This document shows positions 35,940 through 43,881 of a DNA stretch of 64,000 nucleotides, in pieces. Below the pieces are notes generated by a model, which was given only the letters and a program-made list of their open reading frames with translations, did not search any database and had not been told where the DNA came from. Within the stretch, counting starts at the first letter, position 1, and each line of letters opens with the position of its first letter. The translations under genes and the position numbers were made by a program. This stretch comes from Marivivens donghaensis (GTDB taxonomy: Bacteria > Pseudomonadota > Alphaproteobacteria > Rhodobacterales > Rhodobacteraceae), in the NCBI RefSeq assembly GCF_011806565.1, contig NZ_JAATOP010000003.1, forward strand, positions 186,001 through 250,000, read 5' to 3'.

Positions 35940-36818
35940 ATGTTCGACATATCCACGTCCGCCTATGTGCTGCCGCAGGTCGCGGTGATGATGACCTTGC
36001 ATCGCGGCGACCGCCTCGATCAGTTCGAAACCGCGCTCGGATCGGTAGAGGCGCAGGCGGGTGTTGCCGCTGTCCACGTCTATCTGTGCTGCGACGGCCC
36101 GCTGCCGGTGGCGCACGAAGACTGGCTCGCCGCCAATCGCGACCGTCTCCACTGCGTGATCCGCAATCCCCGCTGCCTCGGCCTCGCGCAGTCGCTGAAC
36201 CGCCTGATCGACGTGCTTGGCGAAGAGCCCTTCGTCTTCCGTATGGATGGAGACGACGTGTCCCACGCGGGCCGTTTCGCCGCCCAGATCGCGTACATGA
36301 ACGACCACCCGACGCTTGGCCTTGTTGGCTGTCAGGTGGTGGATATCGACGACGACGGTACACCTCTGGCCCGCCGTAAATACCCCGTCGCGCAAGAGGA
36401 CGTGGTGCGTTCCCTCACGCGGGTCATTCCGGTGCTGCATCCGACTTTTTGTATGCGCCGCAGTATCTTGCGCGACCGTAAAGCCCGTTACCCCGCCGCC
36501 TATCTGACCGAGGATCTCGCGTTTCTCGTGCGCCTGTCAGAGCTTGGCGTGCAGATCGGGAACTGCCCGCAGACGCTGTTCAGCTGGCGTACAGGGCAGG
36601 GCTTCTATCGCCGCCGCACCTCGGTCCGCCGCGGCCTGACCGAGGCAAAATGGTACGCCCGTGCGGTCTACAAGCAACACGGGCTCGTTTCTGCGGGCTA
36701 CGTTTACCCGATGTTAAGGCTTGGTCTGCGCATGATGCCCGCATCTCTCATGCGGTTGGTGTATCAAAGTAGCCTGCGCAGCCGCATCTCCCGCACTCAA
36801 GGCCCGACGGAGGCGTAA
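35940..36818 (+). CDS. glycosyltransferase family 2
   Basis: 292-residue GT-A glycosyltransferase: MMTLHRGDRLDQFETALGSV at the N-terminus, and FRMDGDDVSHAGRF, containing the metal-binding DxD-type motif. A hydrophobic C-terminal part may associate with the membrane. The start follows GGAGG. It opens a plus-strand polysaccharide operon whose next gene starts at its stop codon. The sugar donor is unknown. Confidence 0.9.
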   Translation: MFDISTSAYVLPQVAVMMTLHRGDRLDQFETALGSVEAQAGVAAVHVYLCCDGPLPVAHEDWLAANRDRLHCVIRNPRCLGLAQSLNRLIDVLGEEPFVFRMDGDDVSHAGRFAAQIAYMNDHPTLGLVGCQVVDIDDDGTPLARRKYPVAQEDVVRSLTRVIPVLHPTFCMRRSILRDRKARYPAAYLTEDLAFLVRLSELGVQIGNCPQTLFSWRTGQGFYRRRTSVRRGLTEAKWYARAVYKQHGLVSAGYVYPMLRLGLRMMPASLMRLVYQSSLRSRISRTQGPTEA

Positions 36819-38107
36819 TGCACATCCAGATGCCAGCGCGCATGTTGCGTCTGCCCAACCTCTCGGGCGACCTCGCGCTGGCGCTTTTGCTGACACTGCC
36901 GTTCTGCGCCATGGCCAAACCGGGGTGGCTGGGAAACTTCGACGCGAACTTGTCGCTGTTCGTGCTGGTACCTTTGCTGCCGATCCTCTGGATGACTCGC
37001 ACGTGGCGGGTCGTGCTGGTGCGAGGCAGGGGCGGTGTGATGCTCCGCGCGGTGGTGGGGCTACTGCTGATCTGCGCGGTGTTCACCGTGATCGGTGGCG
37101 TACGCTTGCACTTTGAGGGCGTCACCGCATACGGCCTCGATCCGCTGCCGAAGTCACTGAAGACCGCCATCGTGCCTCTCCTGCTCGCCGTTTTCGTGAC
37201 AACCGCCGCAGCCGTGCCGAGCCTCGTGCGCCCCGCCGATCTGCAAGCCGCTATGGTCGCGGGCTTTGCCCTCGTCGCTGCGTACACGGCTATTCAGTGG
37301 GTGTCGTCGGTCGCGCCAAACGCCATATATTCAATGCTTTGGCCCGCCATTGAAGGCGCGAGGGACAACGGCGGCGTCTCAGCCATCACCCGTTTCGGGC
37401 GCATCACCGGCCCGACGATGGAACCTGCCGAACTCGCCAAACTCGCGGTCCTTTTCTTCCTACCGTGGTTCGCATTTCCGGCGGAGTGGCGGGCGAACAT
37501 CTGGCTGCTGCTCGGTACTCTGACACTCGCCGCGCTGAGCATGTCGATCATCGGCCTCGCGCTCGTTGGCGTGTCTGCCGTTCTGCTGATCCGCCATTTT
37601 CGGTGGCTCGCCCTCGGCGTCATCGCCGCAGCGGTCGGCGCTGTGCTGCTGCCGGGCCTCACAGACCGCCTCGGGAACATCTCGCACGACCCCTCGGCCA
37701 TTATCCGCAGCCATTATAATGCCGCCGCGCTGGGCCTCATCGCGGAGCGCCCGATCTTCGGCCTCGGTTGGTCGAACGAATTGTTTTTCTACCCCGACCG
37801 CGTCGCACCCATCTCCCACCTTTGGGAAGTGTCCGAGGATCTGCGCACCGGCAACGCGCTCACCGCGAAAAGCCTGATGTTGCGGCTGGCAATGTACGCG
37901 GGCCTGCCTGTCCTTTTCGGCACCATCGCGATCATCTCGTGGGCGCTCATTGGCGGACGCAGCCGAGCCCTCTCCCGCGCCCGATTTGCATTCACGCTCT
38001 TCGCCGTTGCAGGGACCATCGACGGCGGCATGATCACCTCGCTCTACCTCTGGGCGGGGCCGTCTTTGTGCCTCGGCGCGCTCATCGCAGAAAGGCGAGC
38101 GCTATGA
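36818..38107 (+). CDS. O-antigen polymerase/ligase-like membrane protein
   Basis: 429 residues with about eleven hydrophobic helices and a large loop containing IIRSHYNAAALGLIAERPIFGLGWSNELFF, the arrangement seen in Wzy/WaaL-type proteins where this loop carries essential residues. The gene starts at the stop of the glycosyltransferase and overlaps the flippase gene by 4 bases. It probably polymerises or ligates repeat units at the periplasmic face. Confidence 0.8.
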   Translation: MHIQMPARMLRLPNLSGDLALALLLTLPFCAMAKPGWLGNFDANLSLFVLVPLLPILWMTRTWRVVLVRGRGGVMLRAVVGLLLICAVFTVIGGVRLHFEGVTAYGLDPLPKSLKTAIVPLLLAVFVTTAAAVPSLVRPADLQAAMVAGFALVAAYTAIQWVSSVAPNAIYSMLWPAIEGARDNGGVSAITRFGRITGPTMEPAELAKLAVLFFLPWFAFPAEWRANIWLLLGTLTLAALSMSIIGLALVGVSAVLLIRHFRWLALGVIAAAVGAVLLPGLTDRLGNISHDPSAIIRSHYNAAALGLIAERPIFGLGWSNELFFYPDRVAPISHLWEVSEDLRTGNALTAKSLMLRLAMYAGLPVLFGTIAIISWALIGGRSRALSRARFAFTLFAVAGTIDGGMITSLYLWAGPSLCLGALIAERRAL

Positions 38108-39270
38108 TCCGGCAGAGTTTTCTTGCGCTGGGCCTACGGCTCATGGCCGCCGGAATTGCCTACGCGACGGTCATGCTTTTCGGGCGCTGGATGACGCCGC
38201 AGGACTACGGCGATTTCGTCATTGTCCTCTCCGCCCTCGGCTTCGGCGCGGTCATCGTCGGGCAGGGCTATCCGCTCATTCTGCTGCGCTATCTGCACGA
38301 GCCGAATGGAGGCGCCGCGCTTTCTGCCGCCAATCGCCGAGTCCTAATGATGGCCCTCGCGGCTGCGCTTTTGGCGGCTGTCATCGCGCCGCGTCCCACG
38401 CTGGCCTATGGCGCGGTGCTGCTCCCCGCCTTTGCGCTCTGCGATATCAGCGGTGCGGCTTTGCGCGCCCAAGGCAAGACCACCGCCGCCCTCGCGCCTC
38501 GCGATGTCGTCTGGCGTCTGGCTCTGATCGGCCTCGCGCCTGCGGTCGGTTTTGGAGCGTCCACTCTGCTGATTGCCGCCAACCTCATTCTCTGGCCGAT
38601 TGCCTTGGCGATGTGGGCCGCTGCGAGGTTGCCCCGAACTGGCCACGCGCCGCCGATGCAAAGGCCCGCGCGGCGCGTGTGGACGACGATGCTGGCGAAT
38701 GCGGGCCTCGCGAACCTCGATACGCTTTGCATCGCTGGGGTTTTCGGACCCGAAATCGCGGGCCTTTACTTCGCCGCTGCCCGCACCGCGAGCCTGCCGT
38801 CCTTTGCCCTCAACGCCGCGAACACGGTCCTCGGCCCGCGCATCGCTAAAGCGCCCGAGATCGCGGACCTCAGAAAATCGGCGCTGTTCGGCGCACTCCC
38901 AGCTTTCGCAGCGTTCTTGGTGTTTTGCGTGGCGGGCGAGCGCATCCTCGCGCTATTCGGCGAGCGGTTCACCGACATGCTACCCGTCGTGCTGATCCTG
39001 TCTCTGGGCCAGGTCGTGAACGGAGCCGCCGGACCCGCCGGCCTCATCCTGAATTTGCGAGGGTTTGAGGCGTGCCACAGCCGCATCTCGCTATCGGCGC
39101 TCGTCGCGGCGTTGATCGCCGTCCCGATTGCGGCGCTGTTCGGCAGCCCGATCACCGTGGCCATCACGTCGACTGCGATCCTCATCGCCTACGAACTCGC
39201 GCTCTTGCGGGCCGCGATGCGCAAAACGGGGCTATCGATTTCAGTCTTTTCGCACGGAGTTCGCGCATGA
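38104..39270 (+). CDS. polysaccharide flippase (Wzx/MATE-like)
   Basis: 388-residue membrane protein with about twelve helices, N-terminus LRLMAAGIAYATVMLFGRWM, typical of the oligosaccharide flippase superfamily that translocates lipid-linked units. The start is set at the ATGA overlap with the polymerase stop; a longer in-frame extension antisense-like to the polymerase is rejected. It overlaps the next gene the same way. Confidence 0.85.
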   Translation: MIRQSFLALGLRLMAAGIAYATVMLFGRWMTPQDYGDFVIVLSALGFGAVIVGQGYPLILLRYLHEPNGGAALSAANRRVLMMALAAALLAAVIAPRPTLAYGAVLLPAFALCDISGAALRAQGKTTAALAPRDVVWRLALIGLAPAVGFGASTLLIAANLILWPIALAMWAAARLPRTGHAPPMQRPARRVWTTMLANAGLANLDTLCIAGVFGPEIAGLYFAAARTASLPSFALNAANTVLGPRIAKAPEIADLRKSALFGALPAFAAFLVFCVAGERILALFGERFTDMLPVVLILSLGQVVNGAAGPAGLILNLRGFEACHSRISLSALVAALIAVPIAALFGSPITVAITSTAILIAYELALLRAAMRKTGLSISVFSHGVRA

Positions 39271-41339
39271 AGGCACGTCTACTTCTCGCTCTCGGCATCA
39301 ATCCACACCGGCGCAGAGTGGGGTCATTTTGGATCAAGATCACCCAATTTGCGGTCGGTACGGTAGAACTTCTGCTGCTCTTCACGCCCTATGTGCGCAC
39401 TTTCAGGCGCCTGCCCAAAGTCGACCTGATGGTGGTCGGCGCACAAAAAGCGGGGACAACGTGGCTCGACGCCCAACTGCGAGGGCTGAACGATTGTCGT
39501 CTGCCGGACATCAAGGAACTCCATCATTTCGACCGAGGGCGATGCTGGACCTTGCGCCGTTATCTGCGGCAGTTGGGAAGCGGGACCGTTATCGAGATCG
39601 CGCCGGACTATGGGCCGATGGCAGCGTGGCGCATCCGCGCGATGCGGCGGCTGTTTCCGGACATGAAGGTCGCCATGATCCTCCGTCATCCAGCCGAGAG
39701 GGACTGGTCGGGCCTGCGGATGGAGATGGGTTTTGACAGCGGGCGGCCGCTTGGGGACGTGCCGGTGGCCGCGATGCTCCGCTATCTGAAATCCCGTCGC
39801 GGGCGTCGGTACAGCGACTATAGCACCCATATTTCAAGGTGGAGTGCTGTGTTCGGGCGCCAAAACCTGCTATTGGTGCCGTTCGACGATATCGCGCAGG
39901 ATCCGGCGGGGGTGGTAGAGCGCGTCTTGAGCCACGCGGATTTGAACGCTGGAGCGCCGACGATTTCGCCTGAGCCAGTATTCGCGGGAGAGGCGCAAAA
40001 CCCTCCACCCGCTGTCGCGGCCTTTTTAAACCGTCGGGCGGGGGCGCAAATTGCCAAACTTCCGCCAGAGTGGGCGGAGCGGTGGGATCGGCAGTTACAG
40101 ACCTCGCGGTCGGGTAAGGCTTTGTATATCTGCGGGTTTTGTCCGAACCAGAGGGCGACGTCTTCGGGGCAGAAGCTGGCGCATCGGAAGATCACCGAGA
40201 TGGCGATGCATTTCGCGCAGGTCGACGTTATCTATTTCCGGAACAAACTGGATCGTCTTGACCCTCAGCCTGCGAATTGGCCTGCGAATGTGCGCGTCCT
40301 AAAAGACTTCGAAGTGGGTCCAAAGCAGCGCCTTCTGGGTGCGTTACGCTGGCCTCATCTGCCGAAATTTGCCTCTGCGCGGCGCTGGGCGGCTGGGCGT
40401 GTGATCGGCAGGCTTGTGCAATCCGCAGACTATCGCGCGTTTTATGCTGACTTTTCGCAAGGCGCGGGCGCGATATCGGAGGACTCGTTGCCGTTATTCG
40501 AATTCCGGCAGCATGATGTGGTGTCGAAGCTTTATGATCGCATGGCGGTTCGGCGCCCGATGTTGAGGCTTGAGGCTTTGCTCACGCGCCGTTGGGAGCG
40601 GCGGGTTTGGTCGCGTGTCGCGCAGGTGACGACCTTGTCCGAAGAAGACGCCGCAGAAATCAGCGCGGTTGGCGTGGAGGCGCGTGCGGAACCTGTGTCG
40701 GGGACGGTTTCGATCGCGAAGCCCGCGCCGATTTCGGGGCGCATCATCTTCTGGGGCAACATGGCCCGTGCGGAGAATGAGGACGCGGCAGTTCGTTTGG
40801 TGAACGACATCCTGCCGCGCGTGAAAATCGCAGTCCCCGATGCGCACGTCTGGATTGTCGGCGCCCATCCGACCGAAAGGGTGCGCGCGATTGCTGCCAA
40901 AGACGTGACGGTCACCGGCTTCATTGAAGACCCCTCGCCAGTTTTGGCAACGGCTTCGGTGGCTGCGGTGCCGCTCAGGCTCGGGTCGGGGGTCAAAATC
41001 AAAGTGCTGGAGACGTTGGAGGGCGGCATTCCGACCGTGGTCTCTCCGGTGGGCGGGGAGGGGATCCCCGACCACCCGATCTTGACCCGCGTTGATGATG
41101 ACCGCGCCATGGCGCACGCGATCATCGATATTCTGACGGCTCAGAACGTGCCCGCGGCAAAGAGCGACATGCGGGAGATGGCGAACGGAGGCACCCAATC
41201 AGGACCGACCGAAATGCGGGAGAAGAAGTGCTCGGCCCCGCCCGCGTCCGTTGCGGCGATGTCGAATGTGCCCGTCGGTGCGGCCCAGTTGACGGCGTCG
41301 GCCTCGCGCAGCGCGGGCGCGCCTGAGGTTCCGATATAG
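39267..41339 (+). CDS. sulfotransferase-glycosyltransferase fusion
   Basis: 690 residues. Residues ~52-280 are a sulfotransferase: the PAPS 5'-phosphosulfate loop VVGAQKAGTTWLDAQL and a 3'-phosphate site VAMILRHPAERDWSG. From residue ~285 a complete GT4-like glycosyltransferase begins with its own typical N-terminus (ALYICGFCPNQRATSSGQ) and runs to a donor-site motif region (GNMARAENEDAAVRL, PLRLGSGVKIKVLETLEGG). The last ~60 residues (after ILTAQNVP) are low-complexity and lie antisense to ghsB, so the natural stop may have been lost. It would sulfate and glycosylate the surface polymer. Confidence 0.82.
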   Translation: MKARLLLALGINPHRRRVGSFWIKITQFAVGTVELLLLFTPYVRTFRRLPKVDLMVVGAQKAGTTWLDAQLRGLNDCRLPDIKELHHFDRGRCWTLRRYLRQLGSGTVIEIAPDYGPMAAWRIRAMRRLFPDMKVAMILRHPAERDWSGLRMEMGFDSGRPLGDVPVAAMLRYLKSRRGRRYSDYSTHISRWSAVFGRQNLLLVPFDDIAQDPAGVVERVLSHADLNAGAPTISPEPVFAGEAQNPPPAVAAFLNRRAGAQIAKLPPEWAERWDRQLQTSRSGKALYICGFCPNQRATSSGQKLAHRKITEMAMHFAQVDVIYFRNKLDRLDPQPANWPANVRVLKDFEVGPKQRLLGALRWPHLPKFASARRWAAGRVIGRLVQSADYRAFYADFSQGAGAISEDSLPLFEFRQHDVVSKLYDRMAVRRPMLRLEALLTRRWERRVWSRVAQVTTLSEEDAAEISAVGVEARAEPVSGTVSIAKPAPISGRIIFWGNMARAENEDAAVRLVNDILPRVKIAVPDAHVWIVGAHPTERVRAIAAKDVTVTGFIEDPSPVLATASVAAVPLRLGSGVKIKVLETLEGGIPTVVSPVGGEGIPDHPILTRVDDDRAMAHAIIDILTAQNVPAAKSDMREMANGGTQSGPTEMREKKCSAPPASVAAMSNVPVGAAQLTASASRSAGAPEVPI

Positions 41340-42043
41340 CTGGTGCCAGCCGCGCCCTGTTCGAACTGAGCGGCGAGCAGAATGACGTCCTCGCCCGCCA
41401 CCGCGCTGCCCGGACCGAATCCGATATTCAGATCGCCCGTATAATTCGGCGTGAACTGGATGGTGAGGCGAAGGGCGCCACCAATTGGGACGATTGCCAC
41501 GTTTCCGACAGTGCCCGCGTCGGTGGTCTCGACCACGATGCCTTGGTCGACGAGGATGCGCGTTTCCGTGCCGCCCGCGTTGTCGCGCAGGATGCAGCGG
41601 GCTTTACCGGAGGTGCCGAGGATCAGCCACGCAGACAGGCAATAGACCTGACCGGCGCTCACCGGCGGACGATTGGTGTGGAGAAGGCGGTGCCACGTAG
41701 CTCCGTTCGAGCTGATCCGGCACCCGCCAAAACGGCCAAGCGCGGCGAGCGAAAGCATCTCGGCATTGCCGCCCGAGGCGGTCCAGCCGCCCGCCGTATC
41801 GGCAGCGCTGAAGTGGAGGAGGTTGGTCGACGCGCCCTCGATCAGCGCGGCGGGAACGCCTCCGGTATCCGAGGTGCGCAGGGTGTTAGCGGGGGCGTCG
41901 ATAAACGCGCCGCCCGCGATGCTGATCCCCGCGCTATTGCGCTGAACGCCAAAACCGGCGGGGTAGACCTGCCGCGCGATGTCCCATGTGGCGATGGGGG
42001 CGGCGACCGCGCGGGTCGCTTGGAATTTAACGCTCGTTTTCAT
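41141..42043 (-). CDS. ghsB: GTA/phage head spike fibre protein (GhsB-like)
   Basis: 300 residues with the pattern of phage head spike fibre domains: ASTNLLHFSAADTAGGWTAS, a carbohydrate-binding-like beta domain, and FEQGAAGTSYIGTSGAPALR. In Rhodobacter capsulatus the equivalent protein decorates gene transfer agent heads and binds capsule. The ATG overlaps the ghsA stop (TGATG); a longer frame upstream is rejected. The 3' end overlaps the convergent fusion gene by 199 bases, which is unusual. Particle structural genes are not in this window. Confidence 0.75.
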   Translation of the reverse strand: MKTSVKFQATRAVAAPIATWDIARQVYPAGFGVQRNSAGISIAGGAFIDAPANTLRTSDTGGVPAALIEGASTNLLHFSAADTAGGWTASGGNAEMLSLAALGRFGGCRISSNGATWHRLLHTNRPPVSAGQVYCLSAWLILGTSGKARCILRDNAGGTETRILVDQGIVVETTDAGTVGNVAIVPIGGALRLTIQFTPNYTGDLNIGFGPGSAVAGEDVILLAAQFEQGAAGTSYIGTSGAPALREADAVNWAAPTGTFDIAATDAGGAEHFFSRISVGPDWVPPFAISRMSLFAAGTF

Positions 42044-42309
42044 CACCAGCCCACCATGATGCCGGAAGCCGTGGTGCCCGTGGCGTGGATGCGGGTCGCC
42101 TCGATCAGGTGCCAGCCTGCGTTCAGCGCGGGGGTTGTCAGCGTCTGCCCGCCCGCCGTGGTGAGCGTCACCGCGCCGCCGTCCGCGAGGTACATCCACT
42201 GCGATACGACGGACAGATCTGTGTCGTCGGACGGCGTGACATTAGCGAGGTTCGCGGGGCCGCCAGCGCGGCTGCGGGTCTGCGAGGCGTAGGGATCGTG
42301 AGCGGTCAT
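42043..42309 (-). CDS. ghsA: GTA head spike base protein (RCAP_Rcc01079 family)
   Basis: 88 residues matching the spike base family: NVTPSDDTDLSVVSQWMYLA and the conserved C-terminal RIHATGTTASGIMVGW. ATG 42309 follows AGGAGA and fits the family length. It is coupled to the ghsB-like gene by a one-base stop/start overlap. In Rhodobacter capsulatus such proteins anchor the spikes on gene transfer agent heads and are encoded away from the main GTA cluster, as here. Confidence 0.82.
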   Translation of the reverse strand: MTAHDPYASQTRSRAGGPANLANVTPSDDTDLSVVSQWMYLADGGAVTLTTAGGQTLTTPALNAGWHLIEATRIHATGTTASGIMVGW

Positions 42310-42477
42310 TGGGTGTCTCCTGTGCTTTGATCCGGACATTAACCCGCAGCGGTTAACGCGCGCCGAAGGGTGCGTACGGTGCTCTTTTCGCGAATGCAGC
42401 ATTGCTTTGACGGGGCGGGGCGGGGTACTCCTGTGGGCATTGAAAAGCCCTTTTCATTGGTAAATTTGGAGTTTCCC

Positions 42478-43863
42478 GTGGCACCGAAATTCGGAACGAG
42501 TGGTCTGCGTGGTCTTGTGACCGAACTGACCGACGAGCTTGTCGGCGATTACACCCGCGCGTTTATTAACGCTTGCCCGCATGGCTCGCGCATTTACGTG
42601 GGTCAGGATCTGCGCCCGTCCTCCGAAAGTATCGGTGAAGCCGTCATCCGCGCGATCCGCGAACAGGGAGTCGAAGCGGTTGATTGCGGCGTGGTGCCGA
42701 CCCCCGCGCTGGCCCTCGCGGCGAAGGGCGCGGGCGCGGTGATGATTACCGGCAGCCACATTCCAGCGGACCGCAACGGGCTGAAATTCTACGTGCCGAC
42801 GGGCGAAGTGTCCAAGGCGGACGAGCAGGCGATTGTCGCGGCTTACGACGCCAAGGTCGCGCCGGCCGGTAAGGACGCTTCCGTCAAAGAATATGGTGCG
42901 ATCGCGCCCTACGTCGACCGCTATGCCCGCGCGTTCGGTGACACTGCGCTCGCCGGTTTGCGCATCGGCGTTTACCAACATTCGTCGGTCGCGCGTGATG
43001 TGATGATGGCGGTGATCGAACGCCTCGGCGGCGTGTCCGTTGCGCTCGCGCGGTCCGACACGTTCATTCCGGTCGACACGGAAGCGGTCGATCAGGGCAC
43101 GCGCGATATGCTGCGCGGCTGGTGCGCGGAGCACGGTCTGTCGGCTGTGATCTCGACCGACGGCGACGCGGACCGCCCGATGGTGACGGACGGCGACGGC
43201 AACGTGATCCCGGGCGATATCCTTGGCGTTCTGACCGCACGGATGCTCGGGGCAGAGGTCGTTTGCACGCCGGTGTCATCGAATTCGGTCGTCGGAATGC
43301 TGCCGGAGTTCGGCACCGTCCACATGACCCGCATCGGCTCGCCCTTCGTGATCGCCGCGATGGAAGAGGCGCTGGCCGAAGAGGGCGCGAAGGTCGTCGG
43401 GTTCGAGGCGAACGGCGGGTTCCTCCTCGGGTTCGAGGCTGATGCACCTGCCGGAAAGCTGGAGCCGCTGATGACCCGCGATTCCATTCTACCGATCGTT
43501 GCGCCTCTGGCTGCGGCGAAGGCTGCGGGCCGCACCTTGGCCGAGCTGGTGGCGGAACTGCCGCCGCGCTTTACCGCTGCGGACCGCGTGACGGAAACGC
43601 CGACCGATAAGTCGAAGGCTCTGCTGGCGGAGTTGTCGGAAGACGCTGCGAAGCGTGCGGAGTTCTTTAGTGCGCTGGGCGGAGTTGCGAATGTCGATCA
43701 GACCGACGGTCTGCGCGTGACGTTCGAAAGCGGTGATGTTGTTCACCTGCGCCCGTCGGGCAATGCGCCCGAGTTCCGCGTGTATGCGGAAGCGAGCACG
43801 CCGGAACGTGCTCGCGAATTGGTCGACATGTATATGGAAACGGTAGGTGGCGCGCTGCGATAA
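42478..43863 (+). CDS. phosphomannomutase / alpha-D-phosphohexomutase
   Basis: 461-residue cytoplasmic enzyme interconverting hexose-6-phosphate and hexose-1-phosphate. The catalytic phosphoserine loop reads GAVMITGSHIPADRNGLKFY, the metal loop STDGDADRPMV and the sugar-specificity loop GFEANGGFLLG. The C-terminal phosphate-binding domain contains RPSGNAPEFRVY. GTG 42478 (VAPKFGTSGLRG) is chosen because it is the family N-terminus. With manC at 12688 it provides the route from mannose-6-phosphate to GDP-mannose. Confidence 0.92.
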   Translation: MAPKFGTSGLRGLVTELTDELVGDYTRAFINACPHGSRIYVGQDLRPSSESIGEAVIRAIREQGVEAVDCGVVPTPALALAAKGAGAVMITGSHIPADRNGLKFYVPTGEVSKADEQAIVAAYDAKVAPAGKDASVKEYGAIAPYVDRYARAFGDTALAGLRIGVYQHSSVARDVMMAVIERLGGVSVALARSDTFIPVDTEAVDQGTRDMLRGWCAEHGLSAVISTDGDADRPMVTDGDGNVIPGDILGVLTARMLGAEVVCTPVSSNSVVGMLPEFGTVHMTRIGSPFVIAAMEEALAEEGAKVVGFEANGGFLLGFEADAPAGKLEPLMTRDSILPIVAPLAAAKAAGRTLAELVAELPPRFTAADRVTETPTDKSKALLAELSEDAAKRAEFFSALGGVANVDQTDGLRVTFESGDVVHLRPSGNAPEFRVYAEASTPERARELVDMYMETVGGALR

Positions 43864-43872
43864 CGCAGCGCG
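43851..43872. terminator. hairpin spanning the phosphomannomutase stop codon
   Basis: CGCGCTGCG and CGCAGCGCG pair perfectly around ATAA, between two convergent genes. There is no T-run, so its terminator strength is uncertain. Confidence 0.5.
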
Positions 43873-43881
43873 CTCAGTCGC

